From positions 58,115 through 122,114 of the forward strand of contig NZ_FOTE01000017.1 of the NCBI RefSeq assembly GCF_900114475.1: a stretch of 64,000 nt of DNA, read 5' to 3'. The position numbers and the translations under genes are program-made. The notes under the pieces were generated by a model. The model was not told where the DNA came from. It was given only the letters and a program-made list of their open reading frames with translations, and ran no database searches. This document shows, one piece after another, positions 46,805 to 56,922 of this stretch (positions are counted from its first letter, which is position 1; each line of letters starts with the position of its first letter). Origin of the DNA: Paenibacillus sp. 1_12 (GTDB taxonomy: Bacteria; Bacillota; Bacilli; Paenibacillales; NBRC-103111).

Positions 46805-48958
46805 ATGGGGCAATTCAATTTATGGGTACGGTGGTGGCGGAAGGTCTGGGATGTTGTTTTAAAACCTGGAATTACGTTGTTGAACAGGCTGCAGTTTATG
46901 GGGAAGTTTGCGTTAATCGGTATCGTGGTGCTCGCTCCGCTGCTACTGTTGGCCGGACTTTCCATTCGGGATTCCAGTGCTTCGGTGTCCGCAATCCAAC
47001 GGCAAATCGATGGTCTGGCGGCGATTAAGACGTCCGGTAAGCTGATGTATACGCTGGAGGGGCACTGGCGTTTGTGGGAGAACGTCCAAACAGGCTCTGT
47101 GGGAACGGAGCAGCTAAAGCCTGTTGAGGCCGAGCTGGCACAGGCCGTTCGAACGCTTGGATCGTATGCTGCGAAGGAGGGACATAATAAATCGATTCAG
47201 GCGAGCTGGAGCTCAATCATCAAGCAATGGGAACAATTAAGTGGAAAAGGCGTGGAGCTGAGGCGGCTTGAACGCGAGAAACTACATATGGGTCTGAATA
47301 GGGAGCTTACACAGCTGATTGAGCAGATCGGGCTGGAATCCGGCATTCTCTTCGATCTGCAGCCTGAATTGTTTCAAATCAAGGATGAGGCCGTCCGCAA
47401 ATTTCCTGTCCTCATCTCGCAAATGATGTTTTTGCAGATTGAAACGCTGGATGCTTATACCAATGCGTCTACTCTGAAAACGATTTCTGCAAACGATAAA
47501 AACAAAATTGCCTCGGAAGCGGAGGCGGTCAGCAACAGCTGGGAAATTATTTACAAAGTTTCCTCGGACTCCGACCATGCAGTCTTGTACCAGGGATTAA
47601 AAGCGGATGACGCACAGGTACAGCAAACGGTCGTGCAATTGATTGAGGAGTTTCAGACGAAGATTGTATGGCCGATCAAAATTATTATGGAGCAAGAGGA
47701 GTGGAGTAAGCAGGCTAATGCCACTTCAGAAGGCTTTTACAAGCTATGGAGCAAGCGGAATGACTGGATCGATGTGAAGCTGAAGGAAAATGCGATTAAT
47801 GCAAGGAAAAATATTCTTCTGATTCAGCTGTTATCTGTTGTAGCTGTTGTGATGGTTGTTTATTTGTTTTTGGCGCTATATCGTTCTATCGCATCAGTGG
47901 TAGCCGATTTGAAGCTGGCTGCGGCCCGACTGGCCGCAGGCGACTTGGCGGCACGTCTTCACGTCAGAACGAAGGACGAGCTACAGGTCGTTGCGGACAG
48001 CTTCAACCATATCGGTGAATCGTTCCGAGGTGTCCTGATTGAGGTAAGCGAAGCCTCTGGTCAATTGGCTGCCTCGGCGGAGCAGATGTCAATAAACGCC
48101 AAACAAACCTCCCAGGCGACTGAGCATATCGCTGAAATCGCCGAGCAGCTAGCGGTTGGTGCCGACCAGCAAGCCTATACCGTGGAGGGAAGCGCACAGA
48201 CGATCGATAGCGTATCGGCGCAAATCTACCAGATTGCTGCAAATGCGCGTTCGGCAGCCGAGACAACAATAGCAGCTTACGAGAGCTCGTCGGTGGGCGG
48301 GAGTACGGTTCAGACCGCCACCAGGCAAATGAAGACAATCAGTATATCCGTAGAAGGCCTTGCTCATGTGATCACCGAATTAGCTGGCAAGTCACAGGAA
48401 ATTAGCCAAATCACTAGAGTAATCACGGATTTATCGCAGCAGACAAATCTGCTGTCGTTAAATGCCGCGATCGAAGCGGCGAGAGCAGGCGAGCATGGTC
48501 GTGGATTTGCCGTAGTGGCAGGGGAAGTCAAGAAGCTTGCTGAGCAGTCCTCCCGAGCCTCCCAGCAAATTGCTGGTCTGATCGATTACATTCGCGATGA
48601 GATCAGTAAGGCGCAGCAATCCATGCAGTCGGCAACCGGGGAAGTGAATATTGGGTTGGAGGTAGTCGGTACCGCGGGCAGCTTGTTCTCCGAAATTGAA
48701 CGTTTTGTTCATGAAGCTAACGGTAAGGTACGCGATGTTTCGGAGGCTACTGGACAAATTTCCGCGGGAACGGAGCAGATTGTGCGATCCATCACAGAAA
48801 TTGCAGCCGTAGCGCAGACAGCTGCAGAAGGCACTCGGAATGTGTCGGCTGCCGCTCAGGAGCAACTGGCTTCCATGCAGGAGGTTACCTCTTCTTCCAG
48901 GGAGCTTACGCATATGGCAGCACAATTGCAGACTTTGGTGGATAAATTTAAGCTGTGA
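46805..48958 (+). CDS. Methyl-accepting chemotaxis protein
   Basis: A 717-residue transmembrane chemoreceptor. TM1 is ~32-52 ([18 protein letters not shown]). A long helical extracellular sensor with conserved Trp/Gln runs ~55-330, and TM2 is ~335-360. HAMP follows ([18 protein letters not shown]). The cytoplasmic coiled-coil signalling domain has its hairpin tip [34 protein letters not shown] at ~548. It signals to CheA through CheW. The frame is open from TTG 46718, but GGGAG seven bases before ATG 46805 fixes the start. The ligand is unknown. A hairpin terminator follows at 49135. Confidence 0.93.
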   Translation: MGQFNLWVRWWRKVWDVVLKPGITLLNRLQFMGKFALIGIVVLAPLLLLAGLSIRDSSASVSAIQRQIDGLAAIKTSGKLMYTLEGHWRLWENVQTGSVGTEQLKPVEAELAQAVRTLGSYAAKEGHNKSIQASWSSIIKQWEQLSGKGVELRRLEREKLHMGLNRELTQLIEQIGLESGILFDLQPELFQIKDEAVRKFPVLISQMMFLQIETLDAYTNASTLKTISANDKNKIASEAEAVSNSWEIIYKVSSDSDHAVLYQGLKADDAQVQQTVVQLIEEFQTKIVWPIKIIMEQEEWSKQANATSEGFYKLWSKRNDWIDVKLKENAINARKNILLIQLLSVVAVVMVVYLFLALYRSIASVVADLKLAAARLAAGDLAARLHVRTKDELQVVADSFNHIGESFRGVLIEVSEASGQLAASAEQMSINAKQTSQATEHIAEIAEQLAVGADQQAYTVEGSAQTIDSVSAQIYQIAANARSAAETTIAAYESSSVGGSTVQTATRQMKTISISVEGLAHVITELAGKSQEISQITRVITDLSQQTNLLSLNAAIEAARAGEHGRGFAVVAGEVKKLAEQSSRASQQIAGLIDYIRDEISKAQQSMQSATGEVNIGLEVVGTAGSLFSEIERFVHEANGKVRDVSEATGQISAGTEQIVRSITEIAAVAQTAAEGTRNVSAAAQEQLASMQEVTSSSRELTHMAAQLQTLVDKFKL

Positions 48959-49134
48959 CCAATCACCCACATTGCCTTGCAAAATTTGACACTTGCATAC
49001 GTTCAGTTCACAGGAGTAGGAGTACTTCCTGGCTTTTCGTATCCTGGGGATGCACATTCTCTATATACTAAATATGGGTCCGTGTCGCAAGAATGATGTT
49101 GTGCAGCCAACAAGCGAATAGTCATGTCTGTCAC

Positions 49135-49170
49135 AAGGAGGAAATTGCTTCGGCAAGGTCCTCCTGTATT
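49135..49170 (+). terminator. Probable terminator after the chemoreceptor gene
   Basis: AGGAGGA pairs with TCCTCCT around an inner TTGC/GCAA stem with a TTCG loop, followed by GTATTTTAATTT. It lies ~180 bases after the stop. Confidence 0.65.
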
Positions 49171-49249
49171 TTAATTTATATATTCCCGAATAATTTGTTT
49201 TTGTTATGTCCATAGCAATTAGATGATGGGAAAAGAAGGAGATGCTGGG

Positions 49250-49944
49250 ATGAATCTTAAAAATCAACGCGTAGTAATCATAGGCGGGAGTTCGGGTATT
49301 GGCTTAGCCACAGCTAAAGAGGCAATTCTACAGGGAGCCCGTGTCGTAATTGCTGGGCGTTCATTAGAGAAACTGGAGAGTGCCAAAGCTGCGCTAGATA
49401 GCGAATTACTTGAGATCCAGCAGTTGGATAACAAGAATGAAGATTCAATTAAGGCATTTTTTACGATGTTGGACATTTTGATCATTTGTTTACGCCTGGT
49501 GCCTCATACGTGCTTGGTCCAATAACAGCGACTACGGATATTGCCGAAAGCTGTTTTCAAGCAAAATTTTGGCCGCAATATTTTGCTGCCAAATATGCGG
49601 TTCAACATATTTCACAGAATGGCTCTATTGTGCTAATGTCGGGCGCGGCGAGTCAAAGACCAATCCCTGGTGCAGCATCTTATGCGGCTTGTAATGGAGC
49701 TATCGAGAGTCTGGGAAAAGCGTTGGCTGTTGAGCTTGCTCCTGTTCGGGTCAACGTGGTTTCTCCTGGTACAATCAGAACTGAAAAAGAACGGACAGAA
49801 GCTTATGAAGCCTATAAAGGCATGTGCTTGCTAAAGCGAGTAGGGAATGTTGAGGAGATTGCACATTCCGTTATTTACTTAATGACGAATCGATATACGA
49901 CGGGAAGCACGCTCTTCCCTGATGGTGGTTATGTGTTAAGCTGA
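49250..49944 (+). pseudogene. SDR-family oxidoreductase, single-base frameshift
   Basis: The first part (from ATG 49250, with AGGAG eight bases upstream) reads NLKNQRVVIIGGSSGIGLATAKEA, the Rossmann loop, and runs to about FTMLD. The second part, in another frame, resumes FTPGASYVLGPI and continues through SYAACNGAIESLGKALAVELAPVRVNVVSPG to a stop at 49944. Adding one base near 49474 (ATGTTGGAC-ATTTTG) would restore MLDHFDHLFTPG and a full ~230-residue enzyme. So the gene is otherwise intact; the break could be recent or a sequencing error. The catalytic Lys of YxxxK is Asn here, as in some atypical SDRs. Confidence 0.85.
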
Positions 49945-50021
49945 GTTCAAGACATTTTTCTAGGAAATTTTACTGAGGACAAGCCTTGCGGAGCGTACAA
50001 GCGGTTATATAATGGAAAGAC

Positions 50022-50053
50022 AAAAGGGAGAGGCTGAGCGCTTCTCCCTTTTT
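50022..50053 (+). terminator. Rho-independent terminator after the SDR pseudogene
   Basis: AAAAGGGAGA (50022-50031) pairs with TCTCCCTTTTT (50043-50053). It is nearly the same hairpin as the one at 44634-44665, including the GAAAGACAAAAGGGAGAGGCT lead. Confidence 0.85.
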
Positions 50054-50574
50054 GTGAGTCAGACATCATACGCTTGATCTTTGAGTGCCGGAAGCTTGAC
50101 ACTTCTTCAAGATACATTTCCGATACACTGGAAGGCTTTCCTTTCCCACGCCTTGTTGTCCCTCAACGTTATACACTACAGGTAAACCCAAAGACTGGGT
50201 TGCTTGAAATCGTAACCTGCAAAAAAAGATATACCGTCCAAGTAGTGGGGACTGTAGGCAAACGTTGTCGTCGTGTAGTCCACACGGCTTGAGGCTACAA
50301 ACGCTCATTTGTACTCGCCTAGCATTGCAACCACTTTCAGCAGTTCTCTGTTAGTAAGCTTGTTTGCCAAGCCATCTCGCAATCATTTTCAATAGATATC
50401 ACGGTTAGCCAGGTTCCCGTGTACAGAGTCCACCTCCGAGACAGCTCTGCTGGGTGCTGCCCTTCGCCAACCAGCTCAAAAGTTCACAGCTCGTCATCCT
50501 TGTCTGCATAATCGTCCAAGTCCCCACATAGACATGTTATCAGTTGCTTTTACTTTTGTCTGGAGGGGATTGGA
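50054..50574. other. Gene-free region before the lipoprotein gene
   Basis: Short overlapping open frames on both strands (50066-50308) have no ribosome site or motif and are not supported as genes. Promoter boxes for the next gene were not clear. The stretch may be degenerate DNA. Confidence 0.4.
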
Positions 50575-51798
50575 ATGCGGCGGTTCACGTGGGTGATTGC
50601 CTTGGTGGTGTCTTTAAGCTTGGTGCTGGCAGGATGCGGCAAGAAGGATGCAGGGGCAGTTGTGAAGGATTTGGACGGTGTAATCAATAAGCTGGACAGC
50701 TATCAGGGCATTGGACGGATGGTGCTGCATACAGGGCAGGAGCCGCAGGAGTATCAGGTGGAGGTGTGGTATAAGAACCCGCACTATTACCGGATATCGC
50801 TAAAGAACGATAAGAAGGATATCACACAAATCGTGCTGCGTAATGATGATGGAGTATTTGTACTGACACCGCATTTGAACAAGAGCTTCCGCTTCCAAAG
50901 CGATTGGCCGGAGAATCAGGGTCAGGTGTATTTGTACCAGTCATTGGTGCAAAGCATTCTGATGGATAAGGAACGTCAGTTTATAACAGATCCAAACGCG
51001 TATGTTTTCGATGTGATGGCTAATTACCAGAATGGCTCGTTGGCGAGGCAAAAGATTTGGCTGGACAAAAAGAATCTTTCACCGAAGCATGTTGAGGTAT
51101 CCGATGCGAATGCAAATGTGATGGTCATTGTAGATTTCAACCAATTCGAGTTCGGCAAGAAGTTTGAAAAGGACTCCTTTGATATGCAGCGGAATATGAC
51201 AAGCTGGAACCTGAAGTCGCTGCCGACAGTCGCGGCGACAGGCAGTGCGAAAGCCCAAGAGCAAGGCACATCAGCAGCTGTTAGTGCAGGAACCCAAAGC
51301 AAGAGCAACAGTACAAATACCAATAGTACAGGAAATAACAATCAGCCAGCAGGCGCAGCAGCCAGCACCAGCACTAATCCTACGGGTGTAGGAAGCAGCA
51401 CAAGTACCGCCGCGGGTGCGGGAAGCAAAACTGATGCAGCGAAGCAGCAAGCGGCCCAAGCTCAATTTGGCGTGATTGAACCTTACTATACACCAAGTGG
51501 CGTAAAGCGACAGGATATGAACGAGATTAAGCTCGGTGAAGAGAAGGCGATGATGCTGCGCTACTCAGGCAAGTTTAACTACACGCTGGTGGAGTCGCGT
51601 CCACAGTCTCAGACGGTATCGGCACTTCCAGGAGATATTGTTGATCTTGGCTATACGTTGGCGGTGATTACAGGTGGAGAAAAGAAGATGCTGACATGGA
51701 CTTACGACGGTGTCGAGTTCAGGCTCTCTACAGCAGACCTTCCGATGAATGAGATGATTAAAGTGGCTCAGGCTGTACAGGGTGAGATGGGGAAATAG
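50575..51798 (+). CDS. LolA-like lipoprotein (YdcC-like)
   Basis: A 407-residue exported lipoprotein. The signal peptide ends in the lipobox LVLAGC, so Cys21 should be lipid-modified. Residues ~30-220 resemble the LolA/LppX beta-barrel half found in B. subtilis YdcC (GIGRMVLHTG, EYQVEVWYKNPHYYRI, LVQSILMDKERQF). A ~70-residue Ser/Thr/Asn/Gly/Ala linker (~225-295) separates it from a C-terminal domain (GVIEPYYTPSGVKRQDM to the end) resembling DUF4367 (YTLVESRPQ, VDLGYTLAVI, LTWTYDGVEFRL). In B. subtilis ydcC also lies directly upstream of alr. Role unknown; start ATG has GGAGGGG upstream. Confidence 0.85.
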   Translation: MRRFTWVIALVVSLSLVLAGCGKKDAGAVVKDLDGVINKLDSYQGIGRMVLHTGQEPQEYQVEVWYKNPHYYRISLKNDKKDITQIVLRNDDGVFVLTPHLNKSFRFQSDWPENQGQVYLYQSLVQSILMDKERQFITDPNAYVFDVMANYQNGSLARQKIWLDKKNLSPKHVEVSDANANVMVIVDFNQFEFGKKFEKDSFDMQRNMTSWNLKSLPTVAATGSAKAQEQGTSAAVSAGTQSKSNSTNTNSTGNNNQPAGAAASTSTNPTGVGSSTSTAAGAGSKTDAAKQQAAQAQFGVIEPYYTPSGVKRQDMNEIKLGEEKAMMLRYSGKFNYTLVESRPQSQTVSALPGDIVDLGYTLAVITGGEKKMLTWTYDGVEFRLSTADLPMNEMIKVAQAVQGEMGK

Positions 51799-51937
51799 GA
51801 ACCGCTTCGTCATGAAATTACAGATTGGAACCAATGTTTACCAACGCCTTGCTGTTCATCATATTGTCATTGACACCCGTTGAAGAACGGATTACCATTA
51901 GTTACATTGATTATTTTGAATAGCTGCAATGCGGGGG

Positions 51938-51962
51938 AGGTTCCTTAATTTAAGGAACTTCT
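51938..51962. repeat. Perfect palindrome between lipoprotein gene and alr
   Basis: GTTCCTTAA-T-TTAAGGAAC lies 28 bases before the alr start, with flanking GAG/CTC extending the pairing. It could be a terminator of the upstream gene (weak T tract) or an operator of alr. Confidence 0.45.
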
Positions 51963-51989
51963 CTTGATTGTCACGGAGAAGGTGGATGT

Positions 51990-53162
51990 ATGGATTCGTA
52001 TTTTCGTCCGACACGGGTGGAAATATCTTTGGATGCGCTGCGGGCTAATTTGCAGGGATTTCGACGGGTTTTGCCTGAGCACGTCAATATGATGGCTGTG
52101 GTGAAAGCCGATGCTTATGGGCATGGCGCTGTGGAAGTGAGTAAGGAAGCGCTCCGTTGTGGAGCGACGTATATTGCAGTAGCTTTCTTAGATGAAGGCT
52201 TGGAGTTAAGGCAGGCTGGGATTACAGCTCCGATACTTGTACTCGGATATACGCCTCCAGAGGGTCTGGAATGGGCCTGGAAGCACGATATTACGGTAAA
52301 TGTATACAGCCATGAGGTATTGGATGCTTTTGAACGCCTGGAGCCAAGAGAGAAGCCATTGTCTATTCATATTAAGGTAGATTCGGGTATGAACCGACTG
52401 GGCTTGGCTACTGAACAAGAGGCTGTTGAGCTAATAGAGCGAGCACTCCGTATCCCTGGACTTTTGGTTGAGGGGATTTTTACCCATTACGCTTCAGCTG
52501 ATGATGCAGATAAAACGTATACGATGGAGCAGTATCGTCGATTTGATCGAATTGTGAAAGGTTTTCGTGATCGTGGAATTGAGTTTACGTATGTTCATGC
52601 CAGTAACAGTGCAGCAGCCATTGATTGTCCAGATTTATCGTACAATATGGTCAGACTGGGGATTGCAATGTACGGCTTATATCCTTCCGAGGAGGTAAAC
52701 CATCAGATTATTGATTTGGAGCCTGTGCTCAGCATTAAAACGGGTGTAGTCATGGTCAAAAATTTACCTCACGATTCAGGAGTCAGTTATGGAACGATCT
52801 ATCGGACAAAGGGTGAGGAAACGATAGCAACGCTTCCGATCGGGTATGCAGATGGATTCTCAAGGATGATGACGGGAAAGGCCGAAGCTTTAGTGAGAGG
52901 TCAGAGAGTGTCTATTGTCGGCAGAATATGTATGGATCAATGTATGGTAAATGTGACAGGAATGGATAATATTCTTAATGATGAGGAAGTTGTGATCCTT
53001 GGTAAACAGGGTGATCAGCGAATTACGGCGGAAGAGCATGCAGGATGGCTGGGTACCAATAATTATGAGATAACTTGTATGATTTCCCATCGGGTGCCCC
53101 GTGTTTACATTCGAAATGGAGTTGTGGTTTCTACGGTTAATCCGTTGATGCGGCAAGGATAA
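51990..53162 (+). CDS. alr: Alanine racemase
   Basis: A 390-residue PLP fold-III enzyme interconverting L- and D-alanine for peptidoglycan. The PLP lysine is Lys39 in AVVKADAYGHG. The opposite catalytic Tyr is in SYGTIYRTK. HIKVDSGMNRLG, IFTHYASAD and RVGRICMDQ-like VGRICMDQCMV are the standard motifs. Length and both domains are normal. Start ATG 51990 has GGAGAAGGTGG upstream. In Bacillus this gene lies between ydcC and ndoAI, as here. The extra C-terminal residues (VVVSTVNPLMRQG) are unremarkable. Confidence 0.97.
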   Translation: MDSYFRPTRVEISLDALRANLQGFRRVLPEHVNMMAVVKADAYGHGAVEVSKEALRCGATYIAVAFLDEGLELRQAGITAPILVLGYTPPEGLEWAWKHDITVNVYSHEVLDAFERLEPREKPLSIHIKVDSGMNRLGLATEQEAVELIERALRIPGLLVEGIFTHYASADDADKTYTMEQYRRFDRIVKGFRDRGIEFTYVHASNSAAAIDCPDLSYNMVRLGIAMYGLYPSEEVNHQIIDLEPVLSIKTGVVMVKNLPHDSGVSYGTIYRTKGEETIATLPIGYADGFSRMMTGKAEALVRGQRVSIVGRICMDQCMVNVTGMDNILNDEEVVILGKQGDQRITAEEHAGWLGTNNYEITCMISHRVPRVYIRNGVVVSTVNPLMRQG

Positions 53163-53408
53163 AACACTTGGATCTGAAAATTATGGCTATCTTTTCCAAT
53201 GAATTTTTTGTAGGTGCTGGAAAGGATTTTGCCGAAGTATCGCGAATATGTATAACACATACTTCTGGGAATGCTGCTTACACATTTTTTGGAGTTATAG
53301 CGGTATAACATATTAGCTATACGAAGCGCATATACTGATTTGAATAAATTGTCTGTATATTCGCCATAATGGTACTAACGTTTGTATGTTTTTGGGGGTG
53401 TATGCTTG

Positions 53409-53690
53409 GTGTCCAATGTGCATAACACGAAACGCATCATGATTAGCTTGCCTGACTATCTGCTTCAGGAAGTGGATGGTATCGTGGAAAAAGAAAACTC
53501 CAATCGAAGCGAGTTTATTCGTCAAGCGATGAAGCTGTACTTGGTGGAGCGAAAGAAACGTCACCTGAGAGAATCGATGCAGCGTGGTTACATGGAGATG
53601 GCAAAGATTAATTTGAACATGGCTTCGGAAGCGTTTCAGGCGGAGGAAGAAGCGGATAACACACTGGACCGTTTAGTAAGCGGGGTGTAA
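53409..53690 (+). CDS. ndoAI: Antitoxin EndoAI (ribbon-helix-helix)
   Basis: A 93-residue antitoxin that blocks EndoA and represses its own operon. The N-terminal ribbon-helix-helix DNA-binding part contains KRIMISLPDYLLQEVD and RSEFIRQAMKLYL. The C-terminal part RGYMEMAKINLNMASEA with the final LVSG closely follows B. subtilis EndoAI, where this helix occupies the toxin groove. The frame opens at ATG 53382, but GTG 53409 lies eight bases after GGGGGTG and gives exactly the Bacillus length. It is three bases upstream of ndoA. Confidence 0.93.
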   Translation: MSNVHNTKRIMISLPDYLLQEVDGIVEKENSNRSEFIRQAMKLYLVERKKRHLRESMQRGYMEMAKINLNMASEAFQAEEEADNTLDRLVSGV

Positions 53691-53693
53691 CTA

Positions 53694-54044
53694 TTGATTG
53701 TTAAACGTGGAGATGTATTTTTTGCAGATCTTTCTCCGGTCGTAGGATCGGAGCAAGGCGGAATTCGACCCGTTCTGATTATTCAGAACGATATTGGTAA
53801 TCGCTTTAGTCCTACCGTGATTGTGGCGGCGATTACAGCACAGATTCAAAAAGCAAAGCTGCCTACGCATGTAGAGATTGAAGCGGAAGCTCATGGCTTT
53901 GACAGGGATTCTGTTATTTTGTTGGAGCAAATTCGTACGATTGATAAGCAGCGTCTTACAGATAAAATCACACATCTGGACGAAGAGACGATGCGTAAGG
54001 TGGACGATTCACTGCAAATTAGCGTGGGACTAATTGAGTTTTAA
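53694..54044 (+). CDS. ndoA: Endoribonuclease toxin EndoA (MazF family)
   Basis: A 116-residue mRNA interferase that, in B. subtilis, cuts single-stranded RNA at UACAU. It starts at TTG, as in Bacillus. [34 protein letters not shown] (with catalytic Arg in IRPV) and [19 protein letters not shown] (Thr of the active site) are nearly invariant, as is [15 protein letters not shown]. It is coupled to the antitoxin gene. The usual next genes in Bacillus (rsbR-rsbX) are absent, and tex follows directly. Confidence 0.97.
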   Translation: MIVKRGDVFFADLSPVVGSEQGGIRPVLIIQNDIGNRFSPTVIVAAITAQIQKAKLPTHVEIEAEAHGFDRDSVILLEQIRTIDKQRLTDKITHLDEETMRKVDDSLQISVGLIEF

Positions 54045-54121
54045 TGCATGCAGGGATGAAGGCGAGGGGTCCGCTTTGTGGGCCGCTCGTTTTTTAATTG
54101 GCTAAGGAGGCAAGGAAGCGA

Positions 54122-56347
54122 ATGGCAAAGGAAGAAGTGCTCCAAATGGAAGAAGGCAAGACGAATATAGAGCTGGATAGTGCGATGAAGGCTGCGATAC
54201 TAGGGCGTATCCAGAAGCAGATTGCAGCTGAGCTGCAGCTGCCTGAAGGTAAGGTTCGGACGACAGTAGGTTTGTTGGATGAGGGGAATACGATTCCTTT
54301 TATCGCACGTTACCGTAAAGAGATGACCGGTGAGCTGGATGAGAATCAGCTGCGGGATATTGAAGAGCGTTTGGCTTATTTGCGTAATTTGGAAGCACGC
54401 AAGCTTGAGGTTATCCGGCTTATTGACGAGCAGGACAAGCTGACAGATGAATTGAAGATATCGATAGAGAAGTCGGTCAAGCTGCAGGAACTGGAGGATT
54501 TGTACCGACCTTATCGTCAGAAGCGGAAAACAAGAGCCAGCGTTGCCAAAGAAAAAGGCTTGGAGCCGCTTGCCGAGTGGATCTTGTCCCAACAGCGACA
54601 GGGAGATCTGTTGGTTGAAGCAGGTAAGTATGTGAACGAAGAGAAGAACGTCAAGACAGCCGAGGAGGCCGTTCAAGGGGCAAAGGACATTATTGCTGAG
54701 CAGATCGCCGATGATGCCAAGGTGCGTGCCTGGGTGCGGAGTTTTACTTTTGACCAAGGCATTGTGCGTACGGAAGCTAAGGATGCGGCTGTAGAGTCGG
54801 TGTACGAGATGTACTACAGCTATCAGGAGCCGGTTCGTAAGCTGCCTCCGCATCGGATTTTGGCGGTGAATCGCGGGGAACGCGAGGATGTGCTACGGGT
54901 AACGCTTGAGGTTCCAACGGATCGAATTCACGACTATATGATTAAGCAGTTGGTCAAGGGTCCTTCGGTTGTCAGAGATACACTGACTGCTGTTGTGGAG
55001 GATGCTTACAAACGGCTGCTGGCACCATCGGTTGATCGGGAAGTACGCAATGAAATGACGGAAAAAGCAGAAGAACAGGCGATCGATGTATTTGCCGAGA
55101 ATTTGCGTAATTTGCTGCTGCAAGCTCCGGTCAAAGGCAAGGTAGTGCTCGGTGTCGATCCGGCATTCCGGACTGGCTGCAAGCTCGCTGTGGTTGACGA
55201 TACAGGCAAAATGCTGGAGATTGCGGTTACATATCCAACACCACCGAATAACAAAATTACGGAGGCCAAGGCCAAGTTCCATAAGCTGATTGAAGCTTAC
55301 AGTGTCGAGCTGATTGTGATTGGCAACGGTACGGCTTCACGGGAGACGGAGCAGTTCGTTGCCGAGCTGATCGCAGAGATCAAAACCCGCAGCTTGCAAT
55401 ATTTGATCGTCAATGAAGCTGGAGCGAGTGTGTATTCAGCCTCCAAGCTGGCTCAAGGCGAATTTCCAGACCTGGATGTAGCTGAGCGAAGTGCCATCTC
55501 TATAGCCAGACGTATACAGGACCCGCTCGCCGAGCTGGTGAAAATCGAACCGAAGGCGATCGGAGTAGGGCAGTACCAGCATGATGTGACGCAAAAAAGA
55601 TTAGATGAAAGTCTTACCTTTGTCGTGGAATCGGCAGTAAATCATGTCGGGGTGGATGTGAATACGGCATCGCCATCGCTATTGTCTTATGTCTCAGGCA
55701 TTAATAGTACGCTGGCCAAAAATATTGTTAAATACCGTGAGGATAACGGCAAATTCACGAACAGATCCCAGCTGCAAAAGGTACCGCGTCTGGGTGCCAA
55801 GGCTTATGAGCAGTGTGCCGGTTTTATGAGGATTAGCGAAGGCAAAAATCCGCTGGACAACACACCTATCCATCCAGAATCCTATGACGCAGTAGATAAG
55901 CTGTTCCGTGAATTGAAGCTGGAACTGAAAGAAGTTGGCTCTCAGAAGCTGAAGGAGCTGCTGCAAGCCGTTGAGCCTGTCGAGCTGGCTACCAAGCTTG
56001 GAGTCGGTGTTCCGACGCTTCGAGATATATTGGATAGCTTGCAGCGTCCTGGTCGAGATCCGCGTGATGAGCTGCCGGCACCGATTTTTCGCACGGACGT
56101 ACTGAAGATCGAGGATTTAACTGCGGGTATGGAGCTGCAGGGCACGGTTCGCAATGTAATCGATTTTGGTGCCTTTGTCGATATTGGGATCAAAAACGAT
56201 GGGCTGGTCCATATTTCACAGCTGAGCAACACGTTCGTTAAGCATCCAAAGGATGTTGTATCTGTCGGAGATACCGTATCCGTTTGGGTACTGAGTGTTG
56301 ACTTGAAAAAAGGGCGCGTAAGTTTGACGATGAAAGATCCTTCTTGA
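54122..56347 (+). CDS. tex: Tex-family RNA-binding transcription accessory protein
   Basis: A 741-residue cytoplasmic protein that binds nucleic acid and affects transcription. Domains in order: N-terminal helical Tex domain (TIPFIARYRKEMTGELDENQLRDIEERL), a YqgF/RNase H-like domain (VLGVDPAFRTGCKLAVVD), helix-hairpin-helix (NTASPSLLSYVSGINSTLAKNIVKYR) and a C-terminal S1 domain (LQGTVRNVIDFGAFVDIGIKNDGLVHISQLS). ATG 54122 is preferred; AAGGAGG is eleven bases upstream, while the longer frame from TTG 54098 overlaps it. The Bacillus orthologue YdcI also lies near sprT-like ydcK. A terminator follows. Confidence 0.96.
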   Translation: MAKEEVLQMEEGKTNIELDSAMKAAILGRIQKQIAAELQLPEGKVRTTVGLLDEGNTIPFIARYRKEMTGELDENQLRDIEERLAYLRNLEARKLEVIRLIDEQDKLTDELKISIEKSVKLQELEDLYRPYRQKRKTRASVAKEKGLEPLAEWILSQQRQGDLLVEAGKYVNEEKNVKTAEEAVQGAKDIIAEQIADDAKVRAWVRSFTFDQGIVRTEAKDAAVESVYEMYYSYQEPVRKLPPHRILAVNRGEREDVLRVTLEVPTDRIHDYMIKQLVKGPSVVRDTLTAVVEDAYKRLLAPSVDREVRNEMTEKAEEQAIDVFAENLRNLLLQAPVKGKVVLGVDPAFRTGCKLAVVDDTGKMLEIAVTYPTPPNNKITEAKAKFHKLIEAYSVELIVIGNGTASRETEQFVAELIAEIKTRSLQYLIVNEAGASVYSASKLAQGEFPDLDVAERSAISIARRIQDPLAELVKIEPKAIGVGQYQHDVTQKRLDESLTFVVESAVNHVGVDVNTASPSLLSYVSGINSTLAKNIVKYREDNGKFTNRSQLQKVPRLGAKAYEQCAGFMRISEGKNPLDNTPIHPESYDAVDKLFRELKLELKEVGSQKLKELLQAVEPVELATKLGVGVPTLRDILDSLQRPGRDPRDELPAPIFRTDVLKIEDLTAGMELQGTVRNVIDFGAFVDIGIKNDGLVHISQLSNTFVKHPKDVVSVGDTVSVWVLSVDLKKGRVSLTMKDPS

Positions 56348-56370
56348 ACGACCTGAACAGACGAATTGAA

Positions 56371-56424
56371 ATAGAGCATAGCCCGGTGAGTGAAGACTCG
56401 CTGGTCTGTGCTCTATTTGTTTTG
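56371..56424 (+). terminator. Rho-independent terminator of tex
   Basis: AGAGCATAG-x-CC-x-GTGAGT pairs imperfectly with ACTCGCTGGTCTGTGCTCT around a GAAG loop, followed by ATTTGTTTT, 26 bases after the stop. Confidence 0.75.
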
Positions 56425-56485
56425 GTGCGTACTTGAAGTAGGTATGGATGCTCATAGAGTCCGGTGAAGAACTTGCGCAGCGAGC

Positions 56486-56676
56486 CTTATTCACTGGACT
56501 TCTAAAAATGCGGTGAATAAAGAGCGGAGGGGACGAAATTGTTCTGTAGTAGCGGAGCGTACGCCTTTGTTCAAGAATTTCCACCACTAAATCCTTTATA
56601 TAATGAAGAAATCCTTGAACAACAGCGATCGGAAGAACATTTCAGCCCTGCAGCGGCACTTATTCACCGCACTTCT
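56486..56676. repeat. REP/MITE-like palindromic intergenic element
   Basis: Outer arms: TGCGGTGAATAA near 56510 and its exact complement TTATTCACCGCA near 56660. Inner arms: TTGTTCAAGAATTT near 56566 and AAATCCTTGAACAA near 56610, one mismatch. A direct repeat, CTTATTCAC-xxx-ACTTCTAAA, also marks both edges (56486 and 56658). The nested arms would fold into a long hairpin. No coding frame is present. Confidence 0.6.
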
Positions 56677-56922
56677 AAAGCTGGGATGTAGACGATTCCT
56701 CGACGCGTGTCCGGTAAAAATACCAGCAATCGTTCAACAGACGGATTTGTCTGCGGTTTTTGTTGTAATAGGCTTTCATTAATTGATTGCACAGCCATAG
56801 TGGCAAAAGAACCAGCCCCCTTCCCGACCTGCCGTTAGCAAGTTATTAAGGCCCGTGTAAGCAACCTTTAACTTTTTCTGGATGGTTTAGGATATGGCAG
56901 TGTGGGCGTGTGGGTGCAGGTC

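Noticed and set aside
50066..50308. Overlapping frames of 72 and 80 codons on both strands
   Set aside because: Neither has a ribosome site or recognisable protein pattern.
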